From Kosakonia oryzendophytica (GTDB lineage: Bacteria; Pseudomonadota; Gammaproteobacteria; Enterobacterales; Enterobacteriaceae), in assembly GCF_900094925.1 (NCBI RefSeq), contig NZ_FMAY01000004.1:124001-188000 (forward strand): a stretch of 64,000 nucleotides of DNA. The letters are read 5' to 3'. A program made the position numbers and the translations under genes. The notes under the pieces were generated by a model. It saw nothing but the letters and a program-made list of their open reading frames with translations. It was not told the origin of the DNA and did not search any database. Positions 29,652 to 44,128 of the stretch are shown here, one piece after another; position 1 is the stretch's first letter, and every line of letters begins with the position of its first letter.

Positions 29652-31793
29652 TTAACGGCGCCTGCGGCGCTTTTGTTCTGGTTTCTTCACTATAACGTCC
29701 GGCATCGCCGGTTGTGAAATAGGAAACACCGGCAGCGCATCGAGAAGGCGTTTACCATAGCTTTTGGTCAGCAGGCGCTTGTCGTAAATCACCACTTCGC
29801 CATGGCAGCCGTGGCTTCGAATCAGTCGCCCCACCTGCTGGATCAAATTGAATGACGCACTGGGCAGGCTCTGGACTTCAAACGGATAGCGATTCAGGCT
29901 TTTCAACCATTCGCCTTCGGTGATCACCACCGGGCTGTCAATGGGCGGAAAGGCAATTTTATGAATGTGCACCTGCGTCAGGTAATCCCCTTTTAAATCC
30001 AGCCCCTCGGCAAAAGATTGCAAACCGACCAGCACGCTGTGTTCACCGCCATCAATGCGTTTACGGTGCAGTTCCACCAGTCGATAACGTGGCTGATCCC
30101 CTTGCACCAGTAACAACAAACGCAGATCGGTCACGTAACTCAAAAAGAGCTGCATCGCCCGCTGACTGGCGAACAGCACCAGCATCCCCGGATGCGCTTT
30201 ACTTTCCACCTGCTGGCGAAACCAGGTCGCCATCTCCGCAATATGCTGCTCTTCATTTTCAATCAGCGGCTCATAACGCATCTGCGGAATGACGATTTTG
30301 CCCTGCTCAACATGGTTAAACGGCGAATCCAGCGTGACAAAACGGTCTCCCGCCTTCTCTTTCAGGCCGCTCATCTCCTGCAAACGATTAAAGCTGTTCA
30401 GCGAACGCAGGGTAGCGGAGGTCACCACAATATGCGGAATGCTGCGCCACAGCAGCTTTTCCAACTGATCGCTCACGCGAATGCCAACGCAATGAAACAG
30501 CATATGCAGTTGCCCGTCGCGCACTTCCCGCGTGGCCCACTTCGACACCGGCGCGCCGGAAGCTTGCGTCATGGAGGCCAGCCGCCATAGCTTACTTTGA
30601 CTTTCAAACATGCCCAGCGCGCGGTTCATTTGCAGGATCACGCGATGCAGACGGACGATATCGTGGCTACCGGTCTTCTCGCTTAAATCATTCAGAAACA
30701 GCTCCGCCAGGCCGCGCAGCATCTCGGTCAGCTTCGCCAGCCGCTGGCAGATAGCCATCACCTCATCCGGCAGTTCGCCCATCGCAAAACGGTGTTCGGC
30801 TTCCTGACCCGCAGGAAGATAGAGATTGAGTATGTTGTTTAACGACGCGATCAGTTCATACAGCTCTTCACAGTGGGCATTCAGCCGTTCCGGGATCGCC
30901 AGCGGCGGCATGGTTTTTGGTCGGAACTGCTCCAGACAGGTTGCCACCAGTTTGCAGAACAGATCGAGCTGGAGGCGGTACCAGGAGGCAGTAATCTCTG
31001 CGCTCATCTCCAGGGCGTCCCGCGCGACATCCGGCAAATGGTGGCCTTCATCCAGAACCAGCAGCAGATTTTTCGGCTCCGGCAGTACTGCTTCGCTCTC
31101 CATTGCCGCCATCACCAGCGCATGGTTCGCCACCACCACTTCCGCTTCCTGAATTTCACGACGCGCGACAAAAAACGGGCACTCGCGGTAGTAGTGGCAG
31201 TTGCGGTTAAGGCAACTGGCTTTATCGGTGCTGAGACGCCGCCATAACTCATCACTTATGGCTTTGTCGGTATGATCGCGCAGGCCGTCCCATTTATAAC
31301 TGTCGAGATCCACTTTCAGCGCCGCGCAGAGCTTCTGCTCTTCCTGATTCCCCGGCGTTAGCTCATCATCCAGAAACGCCAGCAGATCCTGCTGGTTCGG
31401 CTCAGAGCTGGCCAGCGCGGTGAGATTGCGCGGGCACACGTAGCGACCGCGCCCGAAAGCGGCGGTAAAGCGCAGGTCGGGGATAATTTTGCGCAGCAGC
31501 GGCAGATCTTTGCTGAAGATTTGATCCTGCAAGGCAACGTTAGCGGTGCTGACGACCAGCGTTTTTTGCTCTTCGCGGGCAATGGCAATGCCGGGAATCA
31601 AATAAGAGAGGGTCTTCCCGACGCCGGTTGGCGCTTCAATCGCCAGATGCCGCCCTTCATCACCCGCCAGCGTTTTCGCCACATCGGCAATCATCTGCCG
31701 CTGCGGGGCGCGGGGAATAAAGTCCGGAATCTGTTGTTGCAACGCCTTATACCAGGCGGCAATCTGCGCTTTTAACGCGGCGGTAAGGGCCAT
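29652..31793 (-). CDS. dinG: ATP-dependent DNA helicase DinG
   Basis: 713 residues (E. coli 716), an XPD-like superfamily 2 helicase moving 5' to 3'. Walker A is APTGVGKTLSYL near residue 55; the four iron-sulfur cysteines are in GRYVCPRN (near 120) and CLNRNCHYYRECPFF (near 195-206); the DEAH-type box reads VLDEGHHLPD; motif VI is QQVGRLIRS. It unwinds R-loops and forked DNA when replication meets transcription. The promoter carries a LexA box, and the gene is followed by ybiB. Confidence 0.97.
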   Translation of the reverse strand: MALTAALKAQIAAWYKALQQQIPDFIPRAPQRQMIADVAKTLAGDEGRHLAIEAPTGVGKTLSYLIPGIAIAREEQKTLVVSTANVALQDQIFSKDLPLLRKIIPDLRFTAAFGRGRYVCPRNLTALASSEPNQQDLLAFLDDELTPGNQEEQKLCAALKVDLDSYKWDGLRDHTDKAISDELWRRLSTDKASCLNRNCHYYRECPFFVARREIQEAEVVVANHALVMAAMESEAVLPEPKNLLLVLDEGHHLPDVARDALEMSAEITASWYRLQLDLFCKLVATCLEQFRPKTMPPLAIPERLNAHCEELYELIASLNNILNLYLPAGQEAEHRFAMGELPDEVMAICQRLAKLTEMLRGLAELFLNDLSEKTGSHDIVRLHRVILQMNRALGMFESQSKLWRLASMTQASGAPVSKWATREVRDGQLHMLFHCVGIRVSDQLEKLLWRSIPHIVVTSATLRSLNSFNRLQEMSGLKEKAGDRFVTLDSPFNHVEQGKIVIPQMRYEPLIENEEQHIAEMATWFRQQVESKAHPGMLVLFASQRAMQLFLSYVTDLRLLLLVQGDQPRYRLVELHRKRIDGGEHSVLVGLQSFAEGLDLKGDYLTQVHIHKIAFPPIDSPVVITEGEWLKSLNRYPFEVQSLPSASFNLIQQVGRLIRSHGCHGEVVIYDKRLLTKSYGKRLLDALPVFPISQPAMPDVIVKKPEQKRRRRR

Positions 31794-31807
31794 TCGACAA
31801 CCTGAAA

Positions 31808-31827
31808 TACTGTATAAACAGCCACTA
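31808..31827 (-). promoter_or_regulatory. LexA (SOS) box of dinG
   Basis: Read on the minus strand the site is TAGTGGCTGTTTATACAGTA, almost the same as the E. coli dinG box (TATTGGCTGTTTATACAGTA). The CAG half is perfect and the other half is degenerate. It lies 15 bp before the dinG ATG. Confidence 0.85.
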
Positions 31828-32017
31828 TTGTGGCATTTTTAGCGCCCTGGGGGTAACGGTTTTTGCAATGCCGGAAGCGGTCGCCTGGAAATATCCCTCC
31901 GGTTGCAAATACAGGATATTTTTCGCAGCGCCGATCACAATTTGGCACATCTGGCCATCTATGCCCTGAGCGACGCGTTGATCATTTATTCGGGCGATGC
32001 TAGTTTTTACCTGCATT

Positions 32018-32109
32018 ACGCTTGTTACCGAATATCGGGCAAAACCTAAATGCAGACTATGAGGACAAATCCGTCCGCGGCTGTATTTACGTTTTGCCCG
32101 TTTTTGTTT
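32018..32109 (+). promoter_or_regulatory. RAT antiterminator and overlapping terminator before the bgl antiterminator gene
   Basis: ACGCTTGTTACCGAATATCGGGCAAAACCT (given as 32018-32047) matches the ribonucleic antiterminator consensus bound by BglG/LicT proteins. Its 3' part, CGGGCAAAAC (32036-32045), is also the left arm of a terminator whose right arm GTTTTGCCCG (32091-32100) is followed by TTTTTGTTT. The two structures exclude each other, the classic layout of bgl control. The upstream part of the gap (31828-32017) should hold the operon promoter. Confidence 0.88.
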
Positions 32110-32122
32110 GCAGGAGTTGGCG

Positions 32123-32962
32123 ATGCTGGTCAAACAAATATTAAATAATAACGTTGTCAGCGCCATTGATGAGCGTGGGCTTGAGGTTATTCTTACCGGC
32201 CGCGGTCTTGGGTTTAATACCCACACCGGTGCCAGCGTGGATACCCAGGCCATCGAAAAAATATTCCGGCTGCAGGATTCGCAGATCTCTGCCCGCTTCA
32301 AAGATTTGATCAGCGAAGTGCCGGTAGAAATACTGCAACTGACCGACGATATCGTCGCCCTGGCGCGCACAACGCTGCCGCATAAATTAAGTGAAGGCCT
32401 GTACGTTACTCTGGCCGATCATCTTCATTTCGCCCTGCAACGCAGCCAGAACAGCGAAGTGCTGCCCAATCCACTGGAGTGGGAAGTGCGCCATTTCTAT
32501 ACCGCAGAATATGGCATCGCCCGCCAGGCTCTGGGCATGGTAGTGGCGCGCACCGGTACATTATTACCCGATAGCGAAGCCTGTAGCATCGCCCTGCATA
32601 TTGTGAACGCCGGACTGAACGACACGATGGGTAAAACCACGCAGATTACGCGCCTTATTTACCAGTTGCAGAATATCGTTAAATACTTTTTCAGTCTGCC
32701 GCTCGATGAGCACAGTCTGAATTATCAACGCTTTATTACCCATTTAAAGTTTTTCGCCCAGCGGGTGATTGATGGAGTGGTGTTAAATAATGACGACGAG
32801 GAATTATTTGCCATGGTGCAGCGTCGTTATCAGACAACCCTGAAGTGCGTTGACGCCATTAATGAGTTTGTCGGTAAAAATTATCACCACACCATGAGCA
32901 ACTCGGAAAAGCTCTACCTGACCGTGCATATCGAAAACGTCGTGCAACGGGTTGAGTCGTAA
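32123..32962 (+). CDS. BglG/LicT-family transcriptional antiterminator
   Basis: 279 residues. The first 55 form the CAT RNA-binding domain (MLVKQILNNNVVSAIDERGLE...GRGLGF), followed by two PTS regulation domains with the conserved histidines (YVTLADHLHFALQR; ALHIVNAGL; RFITHLKFFAQR; LYLTVHIENVV). When the cognate PTS is transporting sugar the protein is dephosphorylated at the inhibitory site, dimerises and stabilises RAT hairpins. It sits between two RAT-like elements and so controls itself and the PTS/glucosidase genes downstream. Shine-Dalgarno CAGGAG. Confidence 0.94.
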   Translation: MLVKQILNNNVVSAIDERGLEVILTGRGLGFNTHTGASVDTQAIEKIFRLQDSQISARFKDLISEVPVEILQLTDDIVALARTTLPHKLSEGLYVTLADHLHFALQRSQNSEVLPNPLEWEVRHFYTAEYGIARQALGMVVARTGTLLPDSEACSIALHIVNAGLNDTMGKTTQITRLIYQLQNIVKYFFSLPLDEHSLNYQRFITHLKFFAQRVIDGVVLNNDDEELFAMVQRRYQTTLKCVDAINEFVGKNYHHTMSNSEKLYLTVHIENVVQRVES

Positions 32963-32977
32963 AAAATATTCTTTCCA

Positions 32978-33006
32978 GGCTTGTTACTGTTAAATCAGGC
33001 AAACCC
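32978..33006 (+). promoter_or_regulatory. Second RAT-like element between the antiterminator and the PTS gene
   Basis: GGCTTGTTACTGTTAAATCAGGCAAACCC again matches the RAT pattern (GRYTTGTTACTG...CAGGCAAAACC). It begins 15 bp after the antiterminator stop. A following hairpin ACACCTGCAATGCAGGCGT (about 33050-33068) lacks a T-run, so the partner terminator is unclear here. Confidence 0.75.
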
Positions 33007-33084
33007 CAGAAGAGCAACGCGCCGGTTTATCACCGGTAATTGTTATGACACCTGCAATGCAGGCGTCAGTCTGGAGGAATGACC

Positions 33085-37808
<4,724 letters not shown>

Positions 37809-37845
37809 AGGGCGAAAACGAATTTGCAAGCCCGATAAGACAAAG

Positions 37846-37879
37846 ACGCCACCCGGCAAATGAATGCCGGATGGCGTTT
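37846..37879. repeat. REP-like hairpin between the bgl operon and rhlE
   Basis: ACGCCACCCGGCA (37846-37858) pairs with TGCCGGATGGCGT (37865-37877) with one mismatch and a short loop, followed by TT. It is a typical REP sequence (GCCGGATGGCG) at the junction of two convergent genes and may double as a terminator. Confidence 0.75.
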
Positions 37880-37902
37880 ATCTGATCGGCAGAATCAGAC
37901 GA

Positions 37903-39363
37903 TTACTGCGCGGCAGACGGTTTGCGCGGACGACGACGGGATGCATTACCTGCTGGTTTAGCGGCTCCGCCGTCAAGGCGACGTCCACCTGCTGGCTTGG
38001 TCGCACCACCATCAGGACGACGTCCACCTGCCCCACCTTCGCTACGGCGCCCACCTTCCGGCTTAGCGGCCCCGCCTTCACTACGGCGCGGTGTGCGCGG
38101 TTTTTGCGCTTCGCCATCGGTGCGACGCGGTGCTGACTGACCACGACCGCCCTGCCCGCGACCACCACCCTGACGACCACCGCCCTGGCCGCGACCATTT
38201 TGAATGGGTTCGGCTTTGATTGACGGATCCGGATCGTAGCCCGCTAATGCAATGCGTGGGATCTCTTTCTTCAGCAGACGCTCAATATCGCGCAGCAGTT
38301 TATGCTCATCAACGCACACCAGCGACAACGCTTCACCGGTTGCAGCCGCACGGCCGGTACGGCCAATACGGTGCACGTAATCTTCCGGCACGTTGGGCAG
38401 CTCATAGTTCACCACGTGCGGCAGCTCTTCAATATCCAGACCACGGGCGGCAATATCGGTCGCCACCAGCACGCGAATATCGCCGGATTTGAAATCCGCC
38501 AGCGCACGGGTACGCGCGCCCTGACTTTTATTGCCATGGATAGCGGCGCTGGTAATGCCGTCTTTGTTCAGTTGTTCAGCCAGATGGTTGGCGCCATGCT
38601 TGGTGCGAGTGAAGACCAACACCTGCTGCCAGTTACCCTCGCCGATCATCTGTGACAGCAGTTCACGCTTGCGTTTTTTATCAACGAAATGAACATGCTG
38701 CGTCACCTGTTCAGACGCGGTGTTGCGGCGCGCCACTTCAATTTCCAGCGGGTTGCGCAGCAGTTTTTCCGCCAACTGTTTAATCTCATCCGAGAAGGTC
38801 GCGGAAAAGAGCAGATTCTGGCGTTTAGCCGGCAGCTTCGCCAGTACGCGGCGAATATCGTGGATAAAGCCCATATCCAGCATGCGATCGGCTTCGTCCA
38901 GCACCAGAATTTCCACACTATCGAGTTTCAGTGCATTCTGGTGTTCCAGATCCAACAGACGCCCGGGTGTCGCTACCAGCACATCTACGCCGCCGCGCAA
39001 CTTCATCATCTGCGGGTTAATGCTGACCCCGCCAAACACCACCATAGAGCGGATATTCAGGTATTTGCTGTACTCACGAACGTTTTCACCCACCTGTGCC
39101 GCCAGTTCACGGGTCGGCGTCAGGATCAGCGCACGCACCGGACGACGGCCTTTCGCGTGCGGCTCGTTCTGGATCAAACGCTGCAACAACGGCAGGGTAA
39201 AACCGGCGGTTTTGCCGGTACCCGTCTGGGCACTGGCCATCAGGTCGCGGCCTTGCAACACAGCCGGGATCGCCTGCTGCTGAATAGGGGTTGGCTGAAG
39301 GTAACCCTGCTCTGCGACCGCGCGCAGAATATCCGGATTCAGGCCAAGGGCATCAAATGACAT
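37903..39363 (-). CDS. rhlE: ATP-dependent RNA helicase RhlE
   Basis: 486 residues (E. coli 454). The DEAD-box core covers about 1-380: Q motif, [68 protein letters not shown]. The basic, glycine-rich tail (about 395-486) is expanded with near-repeats of RRSEGG / [15 protein letters not shown] and should bind RNA loosely. RhlE acts in ribosome maturation and RNA turnover. ATG 39363 gives the E. coli start MSFDALGL; the frame continues open to 39546 but crosses the shared promoter with cecR. Confidence 0.96.
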   Translation of the reverse strand: MSFDALGLNPDILRAVAEQGYLQPTPIQQQAIPAVLQGRDLMASAQTGTGKTAGFTLPLLQRLIQNEPHAKGRRPVRALILTPTRELAAQVGENVREYSKYLNIRSMVVFGGVSINPQMMKLRGGVDVLVATPGRLLDLEHQNALKLDSVEILVLDEADRMLDMGFIHDIRRVLAKLPAKRQNLLFSATFSDEIKQLAEKLLRNPLEIEVARRNTASEQVTQHVHFVDKKRKRELLSQMIGEGNWQQVLVFTRTKHGANHLAEQLNKDGITSAAIHGNKSQGARTRALADFKSGDIRVLVATDIAARGLDIEELPHVVNYELPNVPEDYVHRIGRTGRAAATGEALSLVCVDEHKLLRDIERLLKKEIPRIALAGYDPDPSIKAEPIQNGRGQGGGRQGGGRGQGGRGQSAPRRTDGEAQKPRTPRRSEGGAAKPEGGRRSEGGAGGRRPDGGATKPAGGRRLDGGAAKPAGNASRRRPRKPSAAQ

Positions 39364-39563
39364 AACAACTCCGCACCGCCCCGACCTGTCACAGGTGTAG
39401 TTTTCGAGGAGATAATAATTTGATTGATGACAAAAACCACAATGCCATGAAGGGGCGGAGTGTATCAGCTTTTGTGATCGCACGCATAAAATATCCCACA
39501 AAGAAAGCGCAGCGGGAGATTCGTTCAGCCCAGGCTGGACAAGCACAAAAACTCCCCCTAAAG

Positions 39564-39583
39564 TTAATCAATCGATTGATTAA
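39564..39583. promoter_or_regulatory. CecR-type operator palindrome between rhlE and cecR
   Basis: TTAATCAATCGATTGATTAA is a perfect 20-bp palindrome 14 bp before the cecR ATG and about 200 bp before the rhlE ATG. It fits a TetR-family dimer site. In E. coli CecR (YbiH) controls the ybiH-ybhGFSR operon and rhlE from this divergent region. Confidence 0.88.
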
Positions 39584-39597
39584 TTATTATTGCGCCC

Positions 39598-40272
39598 ATG
39601 AATACGACACCGACAACCAGCAAAGGTGAACAAGCCAAAAGCCAGCTTATTGCCGCCGCACTCGCGCAATTTGGTGAATACGGCTTACACGCCACCACCC
39701 GGGATATCGCCGCGCAGGCAGGGCAAAATATTGCCGCCATTACCTACTACTTTGGTTCCAAAGACGATCTCTACCTCGCCTGCGCACAGTGGATAGCCGA
39801 CTTTATTCATGAAAACTTCCGCCCTCACGCACAGGCGGCGGAAGCGTTGTTCGCCCACCCCGATCCAGATAAAGAGGCCATCCGCGAACTGATCCACCGG
39901 GCATGTAAAAGTATGATCACCCTGCTGACGCATGACGAAACGCTCAACCTGAGTAAATTTATCTCCCGTGAGCAGCTCTCTCCCACCCGCGCCTATCAAC
40001 TGGTGCATGACCAGGTAATTGCACCGTTACACAGCCACCTGACCCGCCTGCTTGCGGCTTATACCGGCCTCGACGCAGGCGATACGCAAACCATTATTCA
40101 TACCCACGCGCTACTGGGGGAAATTCTCGCGTTTCGTCTCGGGCGGGAAACCTTTTTGTTGCGCGCCGGATGGACACAATTCGATGCCGAGAAATCGTCG
40201 CTGATTTTTCAGGTCATCACCTGCCATATCGATTTGATTTTGCAAGGATTAACGCACAGGAGTCCCGAGTGA
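39598..40272 (+). CDS. cecR: TetR-family regulator CecR (YbiH)
   Basis: 224 residues. The N-terminal helix-turn-helix ([44 protein letters not shown]) is almost the same as in E. coli; a DUF1956-type ligand domain follows. It represses its own operon encoding the YbhGFSR exporter, which in E. coli affects sensitivity to cefoperazone and chloramphenicol. A perfect palindrome overlaps its promoter. Its TGA overlaps the ybhG ATG by one base. Confidence 0.95.
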   Translation: MNTTPTTSKGEQAKSQLIAAALAQFGEYGLHATTRDIAAQAGQNIAAITYYFGSKDDLYLACAQWIADFIHENFRPHAQAAEALFAHPDPDKEAIRELIHRACKSMITLLTHDETLNLSKFISREQLSPTRAYQLVHDQVIAPLHSHLTRLLAAYTGLDAGDTQTIIHTHALLGEILAFRLGRETFLLRAGWTQFDAEKSSLIFQVITCHIDLILQGLTHRSPE

Positions 40273-41264
40273 TGAAAAAGCCCGTCGTGGTGATAGTAGT
40301 TGCGATTATAGTGCTTGCCGTGCTGGGCGGCGGCTGGATGTGGTATCAAAGCAAACAGGAAAACAGCCTGACGCTGTATGGCAATGTTGATATCCGCACG
40401 GTCAATCTGAGCTTTCGCGTAGGCGGTCGACTGGCCTCGCTGGCGGTGGATGAAGGGGACACCATTAAACGCGGCCAGTTGCTGGGTGAACTAGACAAAG
40501 CGCCGTATGAAAATGCCCTCTTGCAAGCGCAGGCCAATGTCTCCACCGCGCAGGCGAAATACTCGCTGGCGACGGCGGGCTACCGCGATGAAGAGATAGC
40601 CCAGGCTGTTGCCGCCGTGAATCAGGCACGTGCAGCGTATGATTACGCGCAGAACTACTACCAGCGCCAGTTGGGGTTGATAAAAAGTCATGCGATTCCG
40701 GCCAATGACCTGGAAAATGCACGATCCTCACGGGATCAGGCACAGGCCACGCTGAAATCCGCGCAGGATAAACTGAGCCAGTATCGCGCCGGGAACCGCC
40801 CGCAAGAAATTGCTCAGGCCAAAGCCGGTCTCGAACAGGCAGAAGCCGCACTGGCGCAGGCACAACTGGATTTGCAGGACACTGCGCTTATCGCCCCGGC
40901 GAACGGCACGCTGCTGACCCGCGCGGTGGAACCCGGCAGTATGCTCAGCGCGGGCGGAACAGTGCTGACGCTCTCCTTAACCCGCCCGGTATGGATACGC
41001 GCCTATGTGGATGAGCGTAATTTGCAACAAGCGCAGCCCGGTCAGGAGGTGACGCTGTACACTGACGGTCGCCCAAACAAGCCCTATCACGGCAAAATCG
41101 GGTTTGTCTCCCCGACCGCCGAATTTACGCCCAAAACCGTTGAAACCCCGGATTTACGTACCGACCTGGTCTATCGCCTGCGCATTATCGTCACCGATGC
41201 CGACGACACGCTGCGCCAGGGCATGCCAGTCACTATCCATTTTAACGAGGCGCGTCATGAGTGA
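40272..41264 (+). CDS. ybhG: HlyD-family membrane fusion protein YbhG
   Basis: 330 residues (E. coli about 332). One N-terminal membrane anchor ([21 protein letters not shown]), lipoyl halves ([20 protein letters not shown]...; [21 protein letters not shown]) and an alanine/glutamine-rich coiled coil between them. It is the periplasmic adaptor of the YbhFSR ABC exporter, probably paired with TolC. The frame extends upstream inside cecR; ATG 40272 (or the adjacent GTG 40269) matches the E. coli start MMKKPVV. Overlaps ybhF by 8 bp. Confidence 0.95.
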   Translation: MKKPVVVIVVAIIVLAVLGGGWMWYQSKQENSLTLYGNVDIRTVNLSFRVGGRLASLAVDEGDTIKRGQLLGELDKAPYENALLQAQANVSTAQAKYSLATAGYRDEEIAQAVAAVNQARAAYDYAQNYYQRQLGLIKSHAIPANDLENARSSRDQAQATLKSAQDKLSQYRAGNRPQEIAQAKAGLEQAEAALAQAQLDLQDTALIAPANGTLLTRAVEPGSMLSAGGTVLTLSLTRPVWIRAYVDERNLQQAQPGQEVTLYTDGRPNKPYHGKIGFVSPTAEFTPKTVETPDLRTDLVYRLRIIVTDADDTLRQGMPVTIHFNEARHE

Positions 41265-42996
41265 GGCGACCATCCATCTGCACGGGCTGGTAAAACGCTT
41301 TCCCGGCATGGATAAACCCGCCGTGGCGCAACTCAACTGCACCATTAACGCCGGTTACGTCACCGGGCTGGTCGGGCCGGATGGTGCCGGGAAAACCACG
41401 CTGATGCGCATGCTTGCAGGCTTAATGAAAGCGGATGAAGGCAACGCGCAGGTGATGGGACTGGACCCGATACGCAACGACAGTGAACTGCACGCCATGC
41501 TGGGCTATATGCCGCAAAAATTTGGCCTGTATGAAGATTTGACGGTGATGGAGAACCTCAATCTGTACGCTGATTTGCGCAGCGTCACCGGCGAAAAACG
41601 GCAGCAGACATTTTCACGGTTGTTGGCATTTACCGCCCTCGCTCCGTTTACTGACAGGCTGGCCGGGAAGCTCTCCGGCGGTATGAAACAGAAGCTCGGG
41701 CTGGCCTGTACGCTGGTCGGTGAACCGAAAGTGCTGTTGCTGGATGAACCTGGCGTCGGCGTCGATCCGATCTCCCGTCGCGAATTGTGGCGAATGGTGC
41801 ATGAACTGGCCGGTGATGGGATGTTGATTCTCTGGAGCACCTCCTATCTTGATGAGGCCGAACAGTGCCGCGAAGTGCTGCTGATGAACGAAGGGGAATT
41901 GCTCTACCAGGGCGAACCGAAAGCGTTGACGCAGACCATGGCCGGGCGCAGTTTTCTGGTTTCCAGCCCGCAGGAGAATAACCGCCGGTTGCTACGTCGA
42001 CTGCTGAAGCAGCCCCAGGTCAGCGATGGGATGATCCAGGGGCGCTCGGTGCGCATGATCCTGAAAAAACAGGCGCAGGCGCAGCAGATCCAGGCCGCTG
42101 AAAATATGCCCCCTTTAGACATCGCGCCGACCGCGCCGCGCTTTGAAGATGCGTTTATCGATCTGCTTGGCGGCGCGGGAACCGCAGAATCACCACTCGG
42201 ATCAATTCTGCATACGGTAGAAGGTCATGCGCAGGAAACGGTGATCGAAGCCAAATCCCTGACCAAAAAATTTGGTGACTTTGCCGCCACCGACCATGTG
42301 AACTTTGCTGTAAAACGCGGGGAAATCTTTGGTCTGCTTGGCCCTAACGGTGCCGGAAAATCCACCACCTTTAAAATGATGTGCGGCCTGCTGGTGCCAA
42401 CGGACGGCCAGGCGCTGGTACTGAATATGGATCTGAAAGTCAGCTCCGGTAAAGCACGCCAGCACCTGGGCTATATGGCGCAGAAATTCTCCCTCTACGG
42501 CAACCTGACGGTGGAACAAAATCTGCGCTTTTTCTCTGGCGTTTATGGCCTGCGCGGGCGGGCGCAGAATGAGAAGATCACCCGCATGAGCGAGGCATTT
42601 GGTTTAAAAAGCATTGCCGACCATGCCACAGATGAATTGCCGCTCGGTTTTAAACAGCGCCTGGCGCTGGCCTGCTCCTTAATGCATGAGCCGGATATTT
42701 TGTTTCTCGACGAACCGACATCCGGGGTCGACCCGCTGACGCGCCGTGAGTTCTGGCTGCATATCAACAGCATGGTGGAAAAAGGGGTGACGGTGATGGT
42801 CACCACCCACTTTATGGATGAGGCGGAATATTGCGATCGCATTGGGCTGGTGTATCGCGGAAAGCTGATCGCCAGCGGTACGCCGGACGCGCTAAAGGCG
42901 CAAACGGCCGACGCCGACACGCCCGATCCCACCATGGAACAGGCGTTTATCACGCTGATCCATAACTGGGATAAGGAGCATCATAATGAGCCTTAA
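41257..42996 (+). CDS. ybhF: ABC exporter ATP-binding protein YbhF (two nucleotide-binding domains)
   Basis: 579 residues with two fused ABC domains: Walker [10 protein letters not shown] (near 38) and GPNGAGKST (near 365), signatures LSGGMKQK and LPLGFKQR (the second degenerate), Walker [14 protein letters not shown] and [13 protein letters not shown]. It drives export through the YbhS/YbhR permeases. E. coli YbhFSR has been linked to drug and sodium/lithium efflux. Start overlaps ybhG and stop overlaps ybhS by 11 bp. Confidence 0.95.
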   Translation: MSEATIHLHGLVKRFPGMDKPAVAQLNCTINAGYVTGLVGPDGAGKTTLMRMLAGLMKADEGNAQVMGLDPIRNDSELHAMLGYMPQKFGLYEDLTVMENLNLYADLRSVTGEKRQQTFSRLLAFTALAPFTDRLAGKLSGGMKQKLGLACTLVGEPKVLLLDEPGVGVDPISRRELWRMVHELAGDGMLILWSTSYLDEAEQCREVLLMNEGELLYQGEPKALTQTMAGRSFLVSSPQENNRRLLRRLLKQPQVSDGMIQGRSVRMILKKQAQAQQIQAAENMPPLDIAPTAPRFEDAFIDLLGGAGTAESPLGSILHTVEGHAQETVIEAKSLTKKFGDFAATDHVNFAVKRGEIFGLLGPNGAGKSTTFKMMCGLLVPTDGQALVLNMDLKVSSGKARQHLGYMAQKFSLYGNLTVEQNLRFFSGVYGLRGRAQNEKITRMSEAFGLKSIADHATDELPLGFKQRLALACSLMHEPDILFLDEPTSGVDPLTRREFWLHINSMVEKGVTVMVTTHFMDEAEYCDRIGLVYRGKLIASGTPDALKAQTADADTPDPTMEQAFITLIHNWDKEHHNEP

Positions 42997-44119
42997 CGCG
43001 TTATCCTGGCGGCGCGTACGCGCGCTGTGCGTGAAAGAGACACGACAAATTGTGCGCGATCCCAGCAGTTGGCTGATAGCGGTCGTGATCCCGTTGTTGT
43101 TGCTGTTTATTTTTGGCTACGGCATCAACCTGGACTCCAGCAAGCTGCGCGTCGGCGTGCTGCTGGAGCAGCACAGCGAAGAGGCGCTGGATTTCACCCA
43201 TACGCTGACCGGCTCGCCGTTTATTGATGCCACCATCAGCGATAACCGCCAGCAACTGATCCAGATGATGCAGGCCGGGCGTATTCGCGGCCTGGTGGTG
43301 GTACCGGTCAATTTTGACGCACAGATGGCGCGCCCCGGCGATACCGCGCCGATTCAGGTGATCACCGACGGCAGCGAACCGAACACCGCTAACTTTGTGC
43401 AGGGTTATCTTCAGGGGATCTGGCAACTCTGGCAGCAGCAACGGGCGGACGATCGTGGCGAAACCTTCGACTCGTTGATCGACATTCAGACGCGCTACTG
43501 GTTTAACCCGGCAGCCATCAGCCAGCATTTTATTATCCCGGGGGCCGTCACCATTATCATGACGGTGATAGGCGCGATCCTGACATCGCTGGTGGTGGCG
43601 CGCGAATGGGAGCGTGGCACCATGGAGGCATTGCTGTCGACGGAAGTGACGCGGGCGGAACTGCTGCTGTGCAAACTGATCCCCTACTACTTTCTCGGCA
43701 TGCTGGCGATGCTGCTGTGCATGCTGGTGTCGGTCTTTATTCTCGGCGTGCCTTATCGCGGTTCGTTAGTGGTGCTGTTTTTTATCACCAGCCTGTTTCT
43801 GCTCAGTACGCTGGGGATGGGCCTGCTGATCTCGACCGTTACCCGTAATCAGTTTAACGCGGCGCAGGTGGCGCTGAATGCGGCATTTTTACCGTCGATT
43901 ATGCTGTCCGGTTTTATTTTTCAGATCGACAGTATGCCGGCGGTGATCCGCGCGGTGACCTATATCATTCCGGCGCGCTATTTCGTCAGCACTCTGCAAA
44001 GTCTCTTTCTGGCGGGCAATATCCCGGTGGTGCTGATGGTGAATGTGCTGTTTTTGGTGGCCTCGGCAACGATGTTTATCGGCCTGACATGGCTGAAAAC
44101 GAAACGCAGACTGGATTAA
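42986..44119 (+). CDS. ybhS: ABC exporter permease YbhS
   Basis: 377 residues, equal to E. coli YbhS. ABC2-type membrane domain: N-terminal helix ([25 protein letters not shown]), a periplasmic domain (about 45-170), then five helices with [18 protein letters not shown] as the ATPase-coupling segment. It forms the membrane channel with YbhR. Overlaps ybhF at its start. Confidence 0.96.
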   Translation: MSLNALSWRRVRALCVKETRQIVRDPSSWLIAVVIPLLLLFIFGYGINLDSSKLRVGVLLEQHSEEALDFTHTLTGSPFIDATISDNRQQLIQMMQAGRIRGLVVVPVNFDAQMARPGDTAPIQVITDGSEPNTANFVQGYLQGIWQLWQQQRADDRGETFDSLIDIQTRYWFNPAAISQHFIIPGAVTIIMTVIGAILTSLVVAREWERGTMEALLSTEVTRAELLLCKLIPYYFLGMLAMLLCMLVSVFILGVPYRGSLVVLFFITSLFLLSTLGMGLLISTVTRNQFNAAQVALNAAFLPSIMLSGFIFQIDSMPAVIRAVTYIIPARYFVSTLQSLFLAGNIPVVLMVNVLFLVASATMFIGLTWLKTKRRLD

Positions 44120-44128
44120 GGAAAAGCC

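Noticed and set aside
31825-32370. 181-codon open frame on the minus strand over the bgl leader and antiterminator gene
   Set aside because: It would run through the RAT/terminator RNA and the CAT domain; no family resemblance and no ribosome site.
37960-38110. Repeat array in the 3' part of rhlE
   Set aside because: The repeats are in frame and encode the low-complexity RhlE tail, so they are coding and not a separate element.
39364-39546. Upstream start for rhlE
   Set aside because: The extension has no similarity to RhlE and covers the 5' leader and promoter shared with cecR.
40170-40271. Longer N-terminus of YbhG
   Set aside because: The extension lies inside cecR in another frame; the membrane anchor and similarity begin at ATG 40272.
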